Below are positions 16,951 to 25,786 of a DNA stretch of 64,000 bases, one piece after another. Below the pieces are notes generated by a model. That model was not told the DNA's origin. It ran no database searches and was given only the letters and a program-made list of their open reading frames with translations. Every line of letters starts with the position of its first letter. Position 1 is the first letter of the stretch. Origin of the DNA: Sulfurimonas sp. HSL3-7 (GTDB lineage Bacteria > Campylobacterota > Campylobacteria > Campylobacterales > Sulfurimonadaceae); contig NZ_CP147919.1 of assembly GCF_039645985.1 (NCBI RefSeq), forward strand, positions 2,604,001-2,668,000, given 5' to 3'. Position numbers and translations under genes: made by a program.

Positions 16951-18021
16951 TTAAGAGAGGCCGGCCGCTTCCATGCTTTTGACTTGGCTGTCCGTGATCA
17001 ACGGATCGATGATCTCATCAAACAGACCGCCGGTCATGATCTCGTTAAGACGGTACAACGTCAGGTTGATACGGTGATCCGAAATACGGTTCTGCGGGTA
17101 GTTATAGGTACGGATACGCCCGCTACGGTCACCTGTACCGACCTGTTCGTTACGGGCGGCACTGTCTTTTTTCTGTGCCTCCTGCAACTCAAGGTCATAA
17201 AGACGCGCTTTGAGTACCTTCATCGCTTTGTCTTTGTTTTTGTGCTGCGACTTCTGATCCTGGTTGGTGACAACCAACCCTGTCGGAAGGTGGGTAATGC
17301 GGACTGCGGAGTCCGTCGTATTGACCGACTGGCCGCCGTTGCCAGAAGCACGCATCACATCGATCTTCAGGTCACCCGGGTCGATATCGACTTCGACGTC
17401 TTCGACTTCCGGCATCACCGCGACCGTGATCGCAGAGGTGTGAACACGTCCCTGGGATTCCGTTGCCGGAACACGCTGGACACGATGGGTACCACCCTCA
17501 TATTTCAGACGGCTGAAAACCTGGTCCCCTTTGATAAGGGCGATCAGCTCTTTATACCCGCCTGCATCGGATGGGCTCGTGCTCATCAGCTCTATCTTCC
17601 ACCCTTTGACTTCCGCATAACGGGTATAGGCAGCAAAGAGGTCGCCGACAAAGAGTGCTGCTTCATCCCCGCCGGTACCGGCCCGGAGTTCCACGATGAT
17701 ATTTCGATCATCATTCGGATCCTTGGGAATAAGAAGCTTCTTGATCTCATCTTCGATAACAGCGACTTTCGGTTCAAGCTCTTTGAGCTCTTCTTTGGCA
17801 AGTTCGCCAAGTTCCGGATCATAGATCATCGACTTGTTATCGTCAATATCGGCAAGAAGGGTTTTGTACTCTTTGGTCTTTTCTACAAGCGGCAGCAAAC
17901 CTGACTGCTCTTTTGATAGCGCCGTCATACGTTTGATATCGGAGGCTACATCGGGTGAGCTAAGCAGCTCACTCAACTCGTCGTAGCGTTCAAGAAATGG
18001 GGTTAGTTTATCTGCTAACAT
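16951..18021 (-). CDS. prfA: peptide chain release factor 1
   Basis: The 356-residue protein has the catalytic GGQ in [18 protein letters not shown] and the RF1-type stop-codon recognition region ([21 protein letters not shown]). It releases peptides at UAA and UAG. The length is normal for RF1. It lies 18 nt after rpsT in the leftward direction and its stop codon touches repeat R1b. Confidence 0.97.
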   Translation of the reverse strand: MLADKLTPFLERYDELSELLSSPDVASDIKRMTALSKEQSGLLPLVEKTKEYKTLLADIDDNKSMIYDPELGELAKEELKELEPKVAVIEDEIKKLLIPKDPNDDRNIIVELRAGTGGDEAALFVGDLFAAYTRYAEVKGWKIELMSTSPSDAGGYKELIALIKGDQVFSRLKYEGGTHRVQRVPATESQGRVHTSAITVAVMPEVEDVEVDIDPGDLKIDVMRASGNGGQSVNTTDSAVRITHLPTGLVVTNQDQKSQHKNKDKAMKVLKARLYDLELQEAQKKDSAARNEQVGTGDRSGRIRTYNYPQNRISDHRINLTLYRLNEIMTGGLFDEIIDPLITDSQVKSMEAAGLS

Positions 18022-18039
18022 TCGGGGTAGTACTTACCC

Positions 18040-18300
18040 TTACAGTGCGTTAACAGCTTGGTGAAGGCGGCTTACTTTACGAGCAGCAGTCTCTTTTTTC
18101 AAAAGACCTTTGCTTACAAATTTATGGATCTGCTTGTTAGCAACTTTCAATGACTCAGCAGCTTCCTCTTTGTTACCTGCATCAATAGCAGTACGAACTG
18201 CCTTAACAATGTTTTTTAAACGTGTACGATAGAATCTGTTACGCTCAGTACGTTTTTCAGTCTGGCGGATTCTCTTCAATGCTGACTTATGGTTTGCCAT
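18040..18300 (-). CDS. rpsT: 30S ribosomal protein S20
   Basis: The start is ATG 18300 ([20 protein letters not shown]), with AAGGATAATGCA upstream; the longer in-frame extension is not used in the family. The 86-residue basic helical protein matches S20 throughout. It precedes prfA in one leftward unit, a common pairing in Campylobacterota. Confidence 0.97.
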   Translation of the reverse strand: MANHKSALKRIRQTEKRTERNRFYRTRLKNIVKAVRTAIDAGNKEEAAESLKVANKQIHKFVSKGLLKKETAARKVSRLHQAVNAL

Positions 18301-18400
18301 TGCATTATCCTTGTCATAATATAATTTGAGGTAGAATGTTACCTTAAAGATAATTAAAATTAAGTTAAACATTATGTTGAAATGTAAATAAGGTGTACAG

Positions 18401-19741
18401 ATGAAATTATTTGGAACAGATGGCGTACGTGGCGAGGCGGGAAGTTTTTTAACGGCTTCACTCGCCATGAAAGTTGCCATGGCGGCAGGTGTCTACTTTA
18501 AAGACAGTGCAAAGACGAACAAGATTCTCGTCGGGAAAGACACGCGACGCAGCGGCTATATGATTGAAAACGCGATCGTCAGCGGGCTGACTGCCGTGGG
18601 TTACGATGTCATACAGATCGGACCGATGCCCACGCCCGCTATCGCTTTTTTGACAGAGAACATGCGCTGTGATGCGGGTATCATGATCTCTGCAAGCCAC
18701 AACCATTTCGGCGACAACGGTATCAAATTTTTTGATGCACGCGGCGACAAACTTTCCGAAGAGATCGAAGCAGAGATCGAAAAACTTGTTCAGGATGAGG
18801 AAAAACTGAACGATGCAGCGGCCACCAACAAGAACATCGGCAAGGCAAAACGTATCGACGATGTCATCGGGCGCTATATTGTCCAGCTCAAAAACTCTTT
18901 CTGCCAGGAGCATACGCTTCAGGGAATGCGCATCGTGTTGGATACGGCCAATGGTGCAGGGTACCGGGTCGGGCCGACCGTACTCGAAGAGCTCGGTGCC
19001 GAAGTCATTGTCCTGCATGATAAACCCGACGGCTTTAACATCAACGAAGATTGCGGCGCACTCTATCCCAAAGATGTCCAAAAAGCGGTCATCGAGTACC
19101 GTGCCGACATCGGATTTGCCCTCGACGGTGACGCTGACCGTATCGTTGTCATCGATGAGAAGGGCGAGGTCGTCGACGGCGATCAGCTGATCGGTGCGAT
19201 AGGCCTTTACCTCCAGCAGATCGGCCGACTAAAAGGCGACGGTATCGTCACCACCGTCATGAGCAACCAGGGGCTTGAAGATTTTTTACATGAGCACGGC
19301 CTCAAGCTTTACCGCTCCAACGTCGGCGACAAACATGTTTTGGAGATCATGAACAAAGAGGGGATCAACTTCGGCGGCGAACAGAGCGGGCATGTCATTG
19401 TACAGGATTATGCAAAGACGGGCGACGGACTGCTCACGGCACTGCAGACGCTCGCACTGGTTCTCAGCAGCGACCAGCCGGTCAGCAAAGCCCTCCGTCC
19501 GTTCAGCCTCTATCCGCAAAAACTTGTCAATCTCCATGTGCATGAGAAAAAAAAGCTTGAAAGCATCGAGGGCTTATCTGAAAAATATGCGGCACTGGAC
19601 AAAGCCCGCATCCGCCATCTTGTACGCTACTCGGGAACAGAGAACAAACTGCGTGTCCTGCTGGAAGGCAAAGATGCCAAGGCGATGGAAAAGGCCATGA
19701 ATGATCTGATAGATTTTTTCAAGAAAGCGCTCAATGGTTAA
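18401..19741 (+). CDS. glmM: phosphoglucosamine mutase
   Basis: The 446-residue enzyme has [14 protein letters not shown] at the start, the phosphoserine loop [17 protein letters not shown], the metal-binding [13 protein letters not shown] and the sugar-binding GGEQSGHVI. It interconverts glucosamine-6-phosphate and glucosamine-1-phosphate for peptidoglycan and lipid A synthesis. It is divergent from rpsT across a 100-bp gap with TAGAAT at 18332-18337 as a possible -10. It overlaps lspA by 8 nt. Confidence 0.98.
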   Translation: MKLFGTDGVRGEAGSFLTASLAMKVAMAAGVYFKDSAKTNKILVGKDTRRSGYMIENAIVSGLTAVGYDVIQIGPMPTPAIAFLTENMRCDAGIMISASHNHFGDNGIKFFDARGDKLSEEIEAEIEKLVQDEEKLNDAAATNKNIGKAKRIDDVIGRYIVQLKNSFCQEHTLQGMRIVLDTANGAGYRVGPTVLEELGAEVIVLHDKPDGFNINEDCGALYPKDVQKAVIEYRADIGFALDGDADRIVVIDEKGEVVDGDQLIGAIGLYLQQIGRLKGDGIVTTVMSNQGLEDFLHEHGLKLYRSNVGDKHVLEIMNKEGINFGGEQSGHVIVQDYAKTGDGLLTALQTLALVLSSDQPVSKALRPFSLYPQKLVNLHVHEKKKLESIEGLSEKYAALDKARIRHLVRYSGTENKLRVLLEGKDAKAMEKAMNDLIDFFKKALNG

Positions 19742-20240
19742 GTCGCTTCTTGTTCTGATTCTTGCACTGGTCGGTATCTTTATTGCCGATCAGGCTATCA
19801 AAGAGTACATGATTCTTAAAGCCATAGATATCTACGCCTTGCCGCAAGAAGCCCTCTACCCACGTGCGCTGGACATCTATGAGACAACTTGTATCAATCT
19901 CCGTCTCGTCTTCAACCAGGGGGTCGCCTTTTCGATGCTCTCCTTTCTGGATGAGTATCTGAAATGGCTGCAGCTCCTGTTGATCTCCGGCGTCTTGGCT
20001 TATGTGATCAGCCTGAAAAAACTCTGTTATATGCTTCCGTCCGGGATCCTGATCGGTGCCGGGCTCTCAAACATTTATGACCGTTTTATTCATGGCGGCG
20101 TCGTCGATTATATCTTTTGGCACTGCGGATTTGATTTTGCGATCTTCAACTTTGCCGATGTGATGATCGATTTTGCGGTTGCCTGGCTGCTGTTTTTAAA
20201 CCTCAAACCCAGGTTTTGCAAGGCCGACAAAGAAAAATAA
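19734..20240 (+). CDS. lspA: lipoprotein signal peptidase
   Basis: The 168-residue protein has four membrane spans and the catalytic aspartate motifs [15 protein letters not shown] and [14 protein letters not shown], plus the conserved NQGVAFS. It cleaves the signal peptide of diacylated prolipoproteins. The start overlaps glmM, a conserved arrangement in Epsilonproteobacteria. Confidence 0.97.
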   Translation: MVKSLLVLILALVGIFIADQAIKEYMILKAIDIYALPQEALYPRALDIYETTCINLRLVFNQGVAFSMLSFLDEYLKWLQLLLISGVLAYVISLKKLCYMLPSGILIGAGLSNIYDRFIHGGVVDYIFWHCGFDFAIFNFADVMIDFAVAWLLFLNLKPRFCKADKEK

Positions 20241-20316
20241 CATTTTTTCGAGAATTTGCTGCACTTCTAAAATCAGTTTAAGCAAGTGTAGTGTAATATT
20301 CTCATCTCTTTTCAAC

Positions 20317-20392
20317 GGTCCGTTAGCTCAGTTGGTAGAGCGCTACCTCGACAAGGTAGATGTCACAAGTTCAAGTCTTGTACGGACCACCA
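20317..20392 (+). tRNA. tRNA-Val (anticodon GAC)
   Basis: A full cloverleaf can be drawn: acceptor GGTCCGT/ACGGACC, D stem GCTC/GAGC, anticodon stem CTACC/GGTAG, T stem ACAAG/CTTGT with TTCAAGT loop, then A and an encoded CCA. The 7-nt anticodon loop TCGACAA places GAC at 34-36. Position 33 is C instead of the nearly universal U, which is odd. A -10-like TGTAATATT lies just upstream. Confidence 0.93.
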
Positions 20393-20574
20393 TCAAAAAC
20401 CCCCTAAAACAAAACGTTTCAACACTTTTTTAAAATAAACTGTTTCTATATATTTTCGTACAAGTCATCCGAAGCGATGTATGCCCTAAACAGCAGATAT
20501 CATTTATAAAAAACAAACACCTTTTTTTCAACTCTTCTGCGAAGTTCAGCTATATTAGTTGTGCTTTTTTTCTG

Positions 20575-20673
20575 TCACTGTTGTTTCATGTAAACTGCAA
20601 TAGCGATTAATACGACATAGATCAACGCCATAAAGTTGATCTTTCTTCTGTAGTAATTTATCAATGCTTTCAT
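20575..20673 (-). CDS. 32-residue single-span membrane protein at the end of the nifQ-nifO unit
   Basis: A 32-codon frame starts at ATG 20673 behind AAGGAGACAAC, a strong ribosome site, 13 nt after the stop of the ArsC/NifO-like gene. The peptide is basic at its N-terminus (KALINYYRRKINF) followed by a hydrophobic helix (about residues 15-28) and MKQQ. The layout suggests a small inner membrane protein with the N-terminus inside. I do not recognise the family. The strong ribosome site and operon position make it likely to be real. Confidence 0.6.
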   Translation of the reverse strand: MKALINYYRRKINFMALIYVVLIAIAVYMKQQ

Positions 20674-20686
20674 GTTGTCTCCTTCT

Positions 20687-21109
20687 TTACAATTTGAATT
20701 TGATACTTTCGCAGGGAGTATGCTCGGCGGAACAAGCGGTCGTGATTTTCTGATCCAACGGCCTTTCTATCAGTGCCTCGATCTTTTTCTGTTCAAATCC
20801 GCACAGTTTTTTACCGCCGACAACCATCAGAGGTCTTTTAATAAGAATGGGATCTCGCATAAGCGTCTGCAGTGCGGCAGCCGGGCTCATCAGAGCCGGT
20901 TCGATCACGCCGTTCTTGATATCGGGGGCGCTTTGATTAAACCACTGGGTATGCGGCTTCTCCTGCAAAAAAGCATGGAGCTCATTCATCGTCAGACCGT
21001 GCTCAAGCAGGTTGCGTTCTATCACCATACAGCCGGCGTCGCGCAGACTTTTTTTCTGTTTTGCATTGGTCGCGCAGCCCGGTTTTTCGTAGAAGATGAC
21101 GATCTTCAT
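20687..21109 (-). CDS. nifO: ArsC-family nitrogenase-associated protein (NifO-like)
   Basis: The 140-residue protein begins MKIVIFYEKPGCATNAKQKK, the thioredoxin-fold ArsC/Spx type with a single active-site-like Cys11, and has RDPILIKRPLMVVGGKKLCGF, matching the RPL(V/M)V...G region of the family. A nitrogenase-associated branch of this family (NifO) occurs in nif clusters and has been linked to molybdenum use. Here it shares a unit with nifQ, which supports that branch over a true arsenate reductase. It overlaps the preceding gene by 4 nt. Confidence 0.75.
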   Translation of the reverse strand: MKIVIFYEKPGCATNAKQKKSLRDAGCMVIERNLLEHGLTMNELHAFLQEKPHTQWFNQSAPDIKNGVIEPALMSPAAALQTLMRDPILIKRPLMVVGGKKLCGFEQKKIEALIERPLDQKITTACSAEHTPCESIKFKL

Positions 21110-21357
21110 CCCAGCTCCACCATATCGATCGCCTTGTCTGTCAGGCAGTAGGTCTGAATACCGTCATCATGGAGGTTCATACACTCGCTGATGCACCCCG
21201 CATCGGAAAGGGTCTCTATCGTTGCGTCTATCACCGAAATTTCAAGCCCGAGGTATTCGGCAAGATCATAGGCATCATAGACATTGTAGTTGTCTTCGTC
21301 GCAAAGGTTGTAGATACCTTTCATAACGCTTTTTATAATAGCCGGCGTGACACTCAT
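21106..21357 (-). CDS. hypothetical small protein of the nifQ-moxR unit, winged-helix-like
   Basis: This 83-residue acidic protein is not recognised. The order of helices followed by a short hairpin (about residues 6-75, with YDLAEYLGLEISVIDATIE) resembles a winged helix without the usual basic surface. It has three cysteines (19, 55 and 59 region: SDAGCISEC). It overlaps both neighbours by 4 nt, so it is translated together with them. Confidence 0.7.
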   Translation of the reverse strand: MSVTPAIIKSVMKGIYNLCDEDNYNVYDAYDLAEYLGLEISVIDATIETLSDAGCISECMNLHDDGIQTYCLTDKAIDMVELG

Positions 21358-22070
21358 GTTGTCTCCTTGAGTTCATTAATCTGTTTCTGCCAGACGATCT
21401 TCTGCAGCGGATGCAAACTCGTGCGTTCCATCCATTTTTCAAACGCCTTGACAAAATGTGCTTTTACATATAAATGCAAGTTCTGTGCCTGATCGGTCAG
21501 CTGTTGCAGATAGGCCTTGGCCTCATCGACACTGAGGTTCTTGACAGGCTGCAGACGGCGTGCAAGCCCTTCGAGCAGTTTGGCATCGGCCCCTTCGCCG
21601 ACAATCGCCAAAAACTTCGACGCCGCGACGGGATCGGCAAAGGTCTCGTTCCAGATACGCCCGTTGATCATCTGATCGCAGGCAAGGTCCAAAAAGACGG
21701 GATAAAGCTCCAGTACCGCCACAAGCTCTTTAAAATCGTCATCGACCATGGCACGGAACAGCATGCGGCTACGGTTACGTATCTTGACGCGCAGCCTGTC
21801 GTTGTTGACCACCTCTTCATTGACCAGGGTAAAACGCTCCAGCGCACCCAGACGGGAATGGTTAAAGGCCATGATGGCAACCATGACATTTTTGTCGCAT
21901 ACCTGGTCGGGATGTGAACCCGATGGGCGGTAAAATGCCCACTCCAGACGGGCTTCGTCGTCCTCATGATGCATGTAGAGTGCATCGCCTTTTGCTTCGA
22001 AATTGCCCTCTTCTTTCTCCTGCAGCGCTTCGATCTCCTCTTTATAGGTCAAAGTAAAAGACGTTTCCAT
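21354..22070 (-). CDS. hypothetical protein of the nifQ-moxR unit
   Basis: This 238-residue protein is not recognised. The first 100 residues look beta-rich with a DDEARLEWAFYRPSG segment; the rest is helical. No membrane span, signal or metal motif is evident. It overlaps the VWA gene by 29 nt and the next gene by 4 nt, so its job is probably tied to the MoxR-VWA pair. A partner or substrate adaptor of that pair is a guess only. Confidence 0.75.
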   Translation of the reverse strand: METSFTLTYKEEIEALQEKEEGNFEAKGDALYMHHEDDEARLEWAFYRPSGSHPDQVCDKNVMVAIMAFNHSRLGALERFTLVNEEVVNNDRLRVKIRNRSRMLFRAMVDDDFKELVAVLELYPVFLDLACDQMINGRIWNETFADPVAASKFLAIVGEGADAKLLEGLARRLQPVKNLSVDEAKAYLQQLTDQAQNLHLYVKAHFVKAFEKWMERTSLHPLQKIVWQKQINELKETT

Positions 22071-23190
22071 AGCTTTCCAACCTTTTCATGTTTTTCTTTT
22101 CGCTGATCAGAAAGAGGGTCTCCATCGCACACGGGCCATCGATCTTGAAAAAACCGTCGCTCAGCACCATCAAGGTACTCTCCTGCGTGTTCTTCTCTCT
22201 CAGGTAGGCATCGACCGCCGCAAACTCCGTGCCGCCGTTACCTTTCGCGAATGCGATCTTCGGCGGCTTGGCGGCCTGGGCATCGTAACGCACGACGGCA
22301 CTCTCATCCACCCTGTCGTCAAAAGGGACGACACAGACACTGAAATCACCGCTCATGCGCAGTACGCCGTCTATGATGCCCAGGAACTTGGAGAAGACAT
22401 CGGGGCTGATACTCATGGAACGGTCCAGTGCGATGTAGAGATCGAGACGGTTCCGCTCGCGTTTATACCCGGGCAGGTAGAGCCCCTGGTGTATGAAGCG
22501 GCGGTTGGGGTTAGAAAAGTCGCTTACCTTGTCAAAAAAGCTCTCGGAGAGGTAGGTGTGGAGCAGGGTCTCAAGATCGATCTTAGGACGGGTCACCTCG
22601 CGGATCACCTCCAGAAAAGAGGCAGGAACATTGCCCTGTTTTTGTGCCGCGCCCAGGGCCTGGACGATCAGCGTATCGAGCTCTTCCTGTGCCGCTTCGG
22701 TATCCCCCTCGTTTTCGATGATGTCCTGTTTCTGCTCTTTCGGGTTCTCCTCGTCAGGGGTCCCCTCGCCCTCCTTATTCTCCTGGTAGAGCGTATTGTA
22801 GACCTCTTCAACACTTTTGTCCCGGAACTTCTCGAGCATGACCTCCTCTTCGGGACGCTCGCCGACGCGTTCAAAATCGCTCAGCAGCAGGTTGATAACA
22901 ATATCGCTGCTGCGGTTCCACACCTTGCGGTCGCGGCCGGCCATGCGGAAGGGGTGCTTAAGCAGGATATGCAGCAGGATGTGGGCGTAACTGTATTTTA
23001 GATGGGCTTCATTGAGCGTCGCGGCCATGGTCTCATCTACATAGATCGCCGTACCGTCGGTCTCGAACGCCTCATGCGGGTTTGCCTGAAAATGCATCGG
23101 CAGCGAGAGGGCGAGAACGCTCAGAAAAGGATGATCAAAGAGGAACTGGACCCGTACCTTTTCGAGACGGTTAGATAATGTAGTCGCCAT
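22042..23190 (-). CDS. DUF2201-type protein: metallopeptidase-like N-terminus plus VWA-like domain
   Basis: The start is ATG 23190 (MATTLSNRLEKVRV), overlapping the moxR end by 20 nt. The 382-residue protein has an N-terminal domain with AHILLHILLKH (His70, His74, His79), as in the putative metallopeptidase half of DUF2201 proteins, but the Glu of HExxH is replaced by Ile. An acidic linker (about 130-172) follows, then a VWA-like domain with an intact MIDAS-type DRSMS at 256-260. Such proteins pair with MoxR ATPases to remodel or metallate other enzymes. Pairing with nifQ is unusual. Confidence 0.8.
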   Translation of the reverse strand: MATTLSNRLEKVRVQFLFDHPFLSVLALSLPMHFQANPHEAFETDGTAIYVDETMAATLNEAHLKYSYAHILLHILLKHPFRMAGRDRKVWNRSSDIVINLLLSDFERVGERPEEEVMLEKFRDKSVEEVYNTLYQENKEGEGTPDEENPKEQKQDIIENEGDTEAAQEELDTLIVQALGAAQKQGNVPASFLEVIREVTRPKIDLETLLHTYLSESFFDKVSDFSNPNRRFIHQGLYLPGYKRERNRLDLYIALDRSMSISPDVFSKFLGIIDGVLRMSGDFSVCVVPFDDRVDESAVVRYDAQAAKPPKIAFAKGNGGTEFAAVDAYLREKNTQESTLMVLSDGFFKIDGPCAMETLFLISEKKNMKRLESYGNVFYFDL

Positions 23191-24181
23191 ACTTCTCCAG
23201 CCAGCCGTCAAACGCACTGTGCGTTGCCAGCGATTCGTCCTTGACGATGACATCTTTGACAAGCATCACACCAAACTCCGTCGGCAGAGTCTCGCTGAAG
23301 GCGAAGAGGTGCTCTTTATGGAGCTCCGAACCGTTAAAATACTCGACCAGTGCCGAGACAAGCGCGTAAAGAAGCGCCGGCTGCTTGTCGATAACCGGGT
23401 AGTTTCCTTCGTAGATCGCCGCCACATCCGGCAGCTCCTCATAGACCTTGACGTAGGAAGTGAACTCGATACCGGCACTGTAGCCGATCGTACCGTAGAT
23501 GATCGGGGCAATCTTGTTGATGTCGCGGCTCTTTTTAAGGATGTTCGAGAGCATATGGTAACTTCTCGGCGTCGCAAAAGCCGGATTGGCGTCATCTTCG
23601 ACGACCGGCTCGGTCGAAAGAAGGTCCGGCCTGAACCCTAGAAAACCGATGATAAAGGGATGCAGATCGCTTTTGATGGCAAAGAGCTTGAAGTCCTCGA
23701 AACGGGCCTGCACATGCAGGTGGACCATACGGTTCGCCAGCGGGGTCGGCAGCCTGAAGACGACGCCCCGGTCGCTGACACGGTTACCGGCACAGAGGAT
23801 ACGCCAGTTTTTCGGCAGCTCATACTCCCCCATCTTCCGGTTCAGTACCAGCTGGTAGATGGCCGCCTGAACGGAAGGGGGCGCCGAGTTAAGTTCATCG
23901 AGAAAGAGTATCCCGGATGAGTTGGGATCTTTCGGAAAAAAGACCGGCGGCATCCAGACGGTCTGCTCACCTTTGATGGACGGGACCCCGCGCAGATCGA
24001 CCGGGTCCATCTGCGAAAGGCGGACATCGACCAGCTCCAGGTTGTTCTTTTCGGCGATATCCGCCACGATGTACGATTTCCCGATACCCGGACTTCCGTG
24101 GATAAAAACAGGCGTGTCGCTGTCGATCAGCGTATCGAGATAAGTGTAGAGCTCGGTTGTCGAGATAGAGGGTGTGGTCAT
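23171..24181 (-). CDS. MoxR-family AAA+ ATPase
   Basis: The 336-residue protein has Walker A GSPGIGKS at 29-36, Walker B ILFLDELN at 91-98, the MoxR-type AAIYQLVLNRKMGEYELP segment and a sensor-1 region AGNRVSDRGVVFRLPTPLANR with the arginine finger. MoxR proteins act as ATP-driven chaperones with VWA partners, for example in metal insertion or activation of enzymes. The gene sits 43 nt after nifQ and is followed by its VWA partner. It may act on nitrogenase maturation; this is inference from context. Confidence 0.9.
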   Translation of the reverse strand: MTTPSISTTELYTYLDTLIDSDTPVFIHGSPGIGKSYIVADIAEKNNLELVDVRLSQMDPVDLRGVPSIKGEQTVWMPPVFFPKDPNSSGILFLDELNSAPPSVQAAIYQLVLNRKMGEYELPKNWRILCAGNRVSDRGVVFRLPTPLANRMVHLHVQARFEDFKLFAIKSDLHPFIIGFLGFRPDLLSTEPVVEDDANPAFATPRSYHMLSNILKKSRDINKIAPIIYGTIGYSAGIEFTSYVKVYEELPDVAAIYEGNYPVIDKQPALLYALVSALVEYFNGSELHKEHLFAFSETLPTEFGVMLVKDVIVKDESLATHSAFDGWLEKYGDYII

Positions 24182-24224
24182 AGCATAAAACTCCGGTATG
24201 GTATTGTGCCGGCGGCTGCCGGAC

Positions 24225-24557
24225 TCATGCGCTTAACTCCTGCATGATGCATTTAAAACAGGTGGCCTGGTCGTCGCAGGTTGCGCAGGCAGGCGCGACA
24301 GCGCCGATACAGTCGTAGAGGTATTTCTTCCAGAGCTTTTCTTTCGGTTTCTCCATCGCCAGAACCGGAAAGTTCCGCTTCATGAAACGGCCCATCTCTG
24401 TGCGGCTCTTAAAGCCGAGGTCTTCGTAGAGATGGTTCATCTCAAGCGAGGTGCGCGCCACCAGCGGAGCCAGTACGACCGCTGCAAAACCGTTGACCGC
24501 ATGCGAAGCAAGCAGCATCCTGACATCTTCATACATTATTTCATGTTCTCTTTTCAT
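24225..24557 (-). CDS. nifQ: NifQ-like molybdenum-donating protein (short form)
   Basis: The start is ATG 24557, overlapping the flavodiiron stop by 4 nt. The 110-residue protein has ENHLYEDLGF-like sequence (MNHLYEDLGFKSRTEMGRF), RNFPVLA and WKKYLYDC, then C91-x2-C94-x5-C100, all in the order found in NifQ, which carries a Mo-Fe-S cluster and donates Mo for FeMo-co synthesis. The first cysteine (Cys83) lies 7 residues before Cys91 instead of the usual 4, and the N-terminal part of longer NifQ proteins is absent. The nif context supports the call. Confidence 0.8.
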   Translation of the reverse strand: MKREHEIMYEDVRMLLASHAVNGFAAVVLAPLVARTSLEMNHLYEDLGFKSRTEMGRFMKRNFPVLAMEKPKEKLWKKYLYDCIGAVAPACATCDDQATCFKCIMQELSA

Positions 24558-25786
24558 AGTTCCATCTCCACCATTTTTCCCATTGTGATCTCGGCGACTT
24601 CCACGCCGAAGGCATAACACGCTTTAAGCTCCTCCTCCGTCGGGATCAGTTTGATCTTCAACGGTTCGACCGGCAGCCTGAACTTCAGCCAGCGCATCCG
24701 GTCATGCAGCATCTCCGGCGCCTCTCCTGTCCAGCCGTAGGAGCCGAATGTCGCCCCCACCTTGCCGCTGCTCTCAAGATAGGCCATACAGGCAAGCAGG
24801 TCCCAGGCCGGTTTGACCGCATCGCCGTTGATGGTGGGCGAGCCGACCATGACGGCGTCGGACTCTTCGAGCAGGTCGATCATGTTCTGTTCGTCCAGGG
24901 AGGCAAGATCATACATGCTCGGGACGATCCCCTCAATGGAGTCCGCCCCCTCCATGATCTTCTCGGCCATCATGTGGGTATTCTCATAGCTGGACATGTA
25001 AAAGACCGAGAGCATCTTTTTGCCGAACTCATGTTTTCTGAACTTGGCTTCACTGCTCCACTGGGCATATTCATTGATGTAGAACTCCGGATTGGTACGT
25101 AAAACAGGGCCGTGCAGCGGTGCAATAGTCGCAATATCAAACTGCTGGTAGAGCTTGAGTGCCTGCAGGACATACTGCTTGAAAGGGCGCATGATATGGT
25201 CGTAATAGTATTTGAAGGCGTAGCTGAAATCGCCCACCTTGTCATCAAAAAGACGCTCATCATAATAGTGGCTGCCGAAGACATCCCCGCTGAACAGGAT
25301 CTTCTCTTCGTGCAGGTAGGAGCTCATGGTGTCGGGCCAGTGTAAAAACGGGGTACTTAAAAACTCGATGGTCCTGTCACCCAGCGAGATGGTTCTGCCT
25401 GTATTGGCCACTTCAAAGGGGATCTCTTTTTTGATCAGACCCTTGAGCATCATCACCGCGCGTCCCGAAATGATGAGTTTCGCTTCCGGCGCGCGTTCCA
25501 TCAGCTCCAGCAGCGCGCCGGAATGGTCCGGCTCGAGGTGGTGCAGCACGATATACTTGATCTCCTCATAGTCGCAGAGCAGTTCAAGCCGCTTGAAGAA
25601 CACCTCGGAGAACTCTTTTTTGACGGTATCCATCACGGCGACGCCTTCGCTGCCGCGGACCAGATAGGCGTTGTAGGAGCTGCCGTTGGCCGTTTTCATG
25701 ATGATATCAAAGGTCCGGATCCTCGGATCGAAGGCCCCGATAAAATGGACGCTGGGTGCGATCTCCGTAATAGCCCCTATCTTCAT
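24554..25786 (-). CDS. flavodiiron protein (A-type flavoprotein)
   Basis: The start is ATG 25786 (MKIGAITEIAPSVHFIG), overlapping the ferredoxin stop by 4 nt. The 410-residue protein has a metallo-beta-lactamase-like diiron domain with VLHHLEPDHSGALLELM (HxExDH ligands) and HWPDTMSSY, then a flavodoxin domain from about residue 255 (LSVFYMSSYENTHMMAEKI, VMVGSPTINGDAVKPAWDLL). Flavodiiron proteins reduce O2 or NO to protect anaerobic enzymes. In a nif operon with a ferredoxin it likely shields nitrogenase from oxygen. Confidence 0.92.
   Translation of the reverse strand: MKIGAITEIAPSVHFIGAFDPRIRTFDIIMKTANGSSYNAYLVRGSEGVAVMDTVKKEFSEVFFKRLELLCDYEEIKYIVLHHLEPDHSGALLELMERAPEAKLIISGRAVMMLKGLIKKEIPFEVANTGRTISLGDRTIEFLSTPFLHWPDTMSSYLHEEKILFSGDVFGSHYYDERLFDDKVGDFSYAFKYYYDHIMRPFKQYVLQALKLYQQFDIATIAPLHGPVLRTNPEFYINEYAQWSSEAKFRKHEFGKKMLSVFYMSSYENTHMMAEKIMEGADSIEGIVPSMYDLASLDEQNMIDLLEESDAVMVGSPTINGDAVKPAWDLLACMAYLESSGKVGATFGSYGWTGEAPEMLHDRMRWLKFRLPVEPLKIKLIPTEEELKACYAFGVEVAEITMGKMVEMEL

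Noticed and set aside
16687-17904. Long 405-codon frame on the plus strand over prfA
   Set aside because: It is the antisense shadow of prfA joined to repeat R1b; the prfA frame has clear RF1 motifs.
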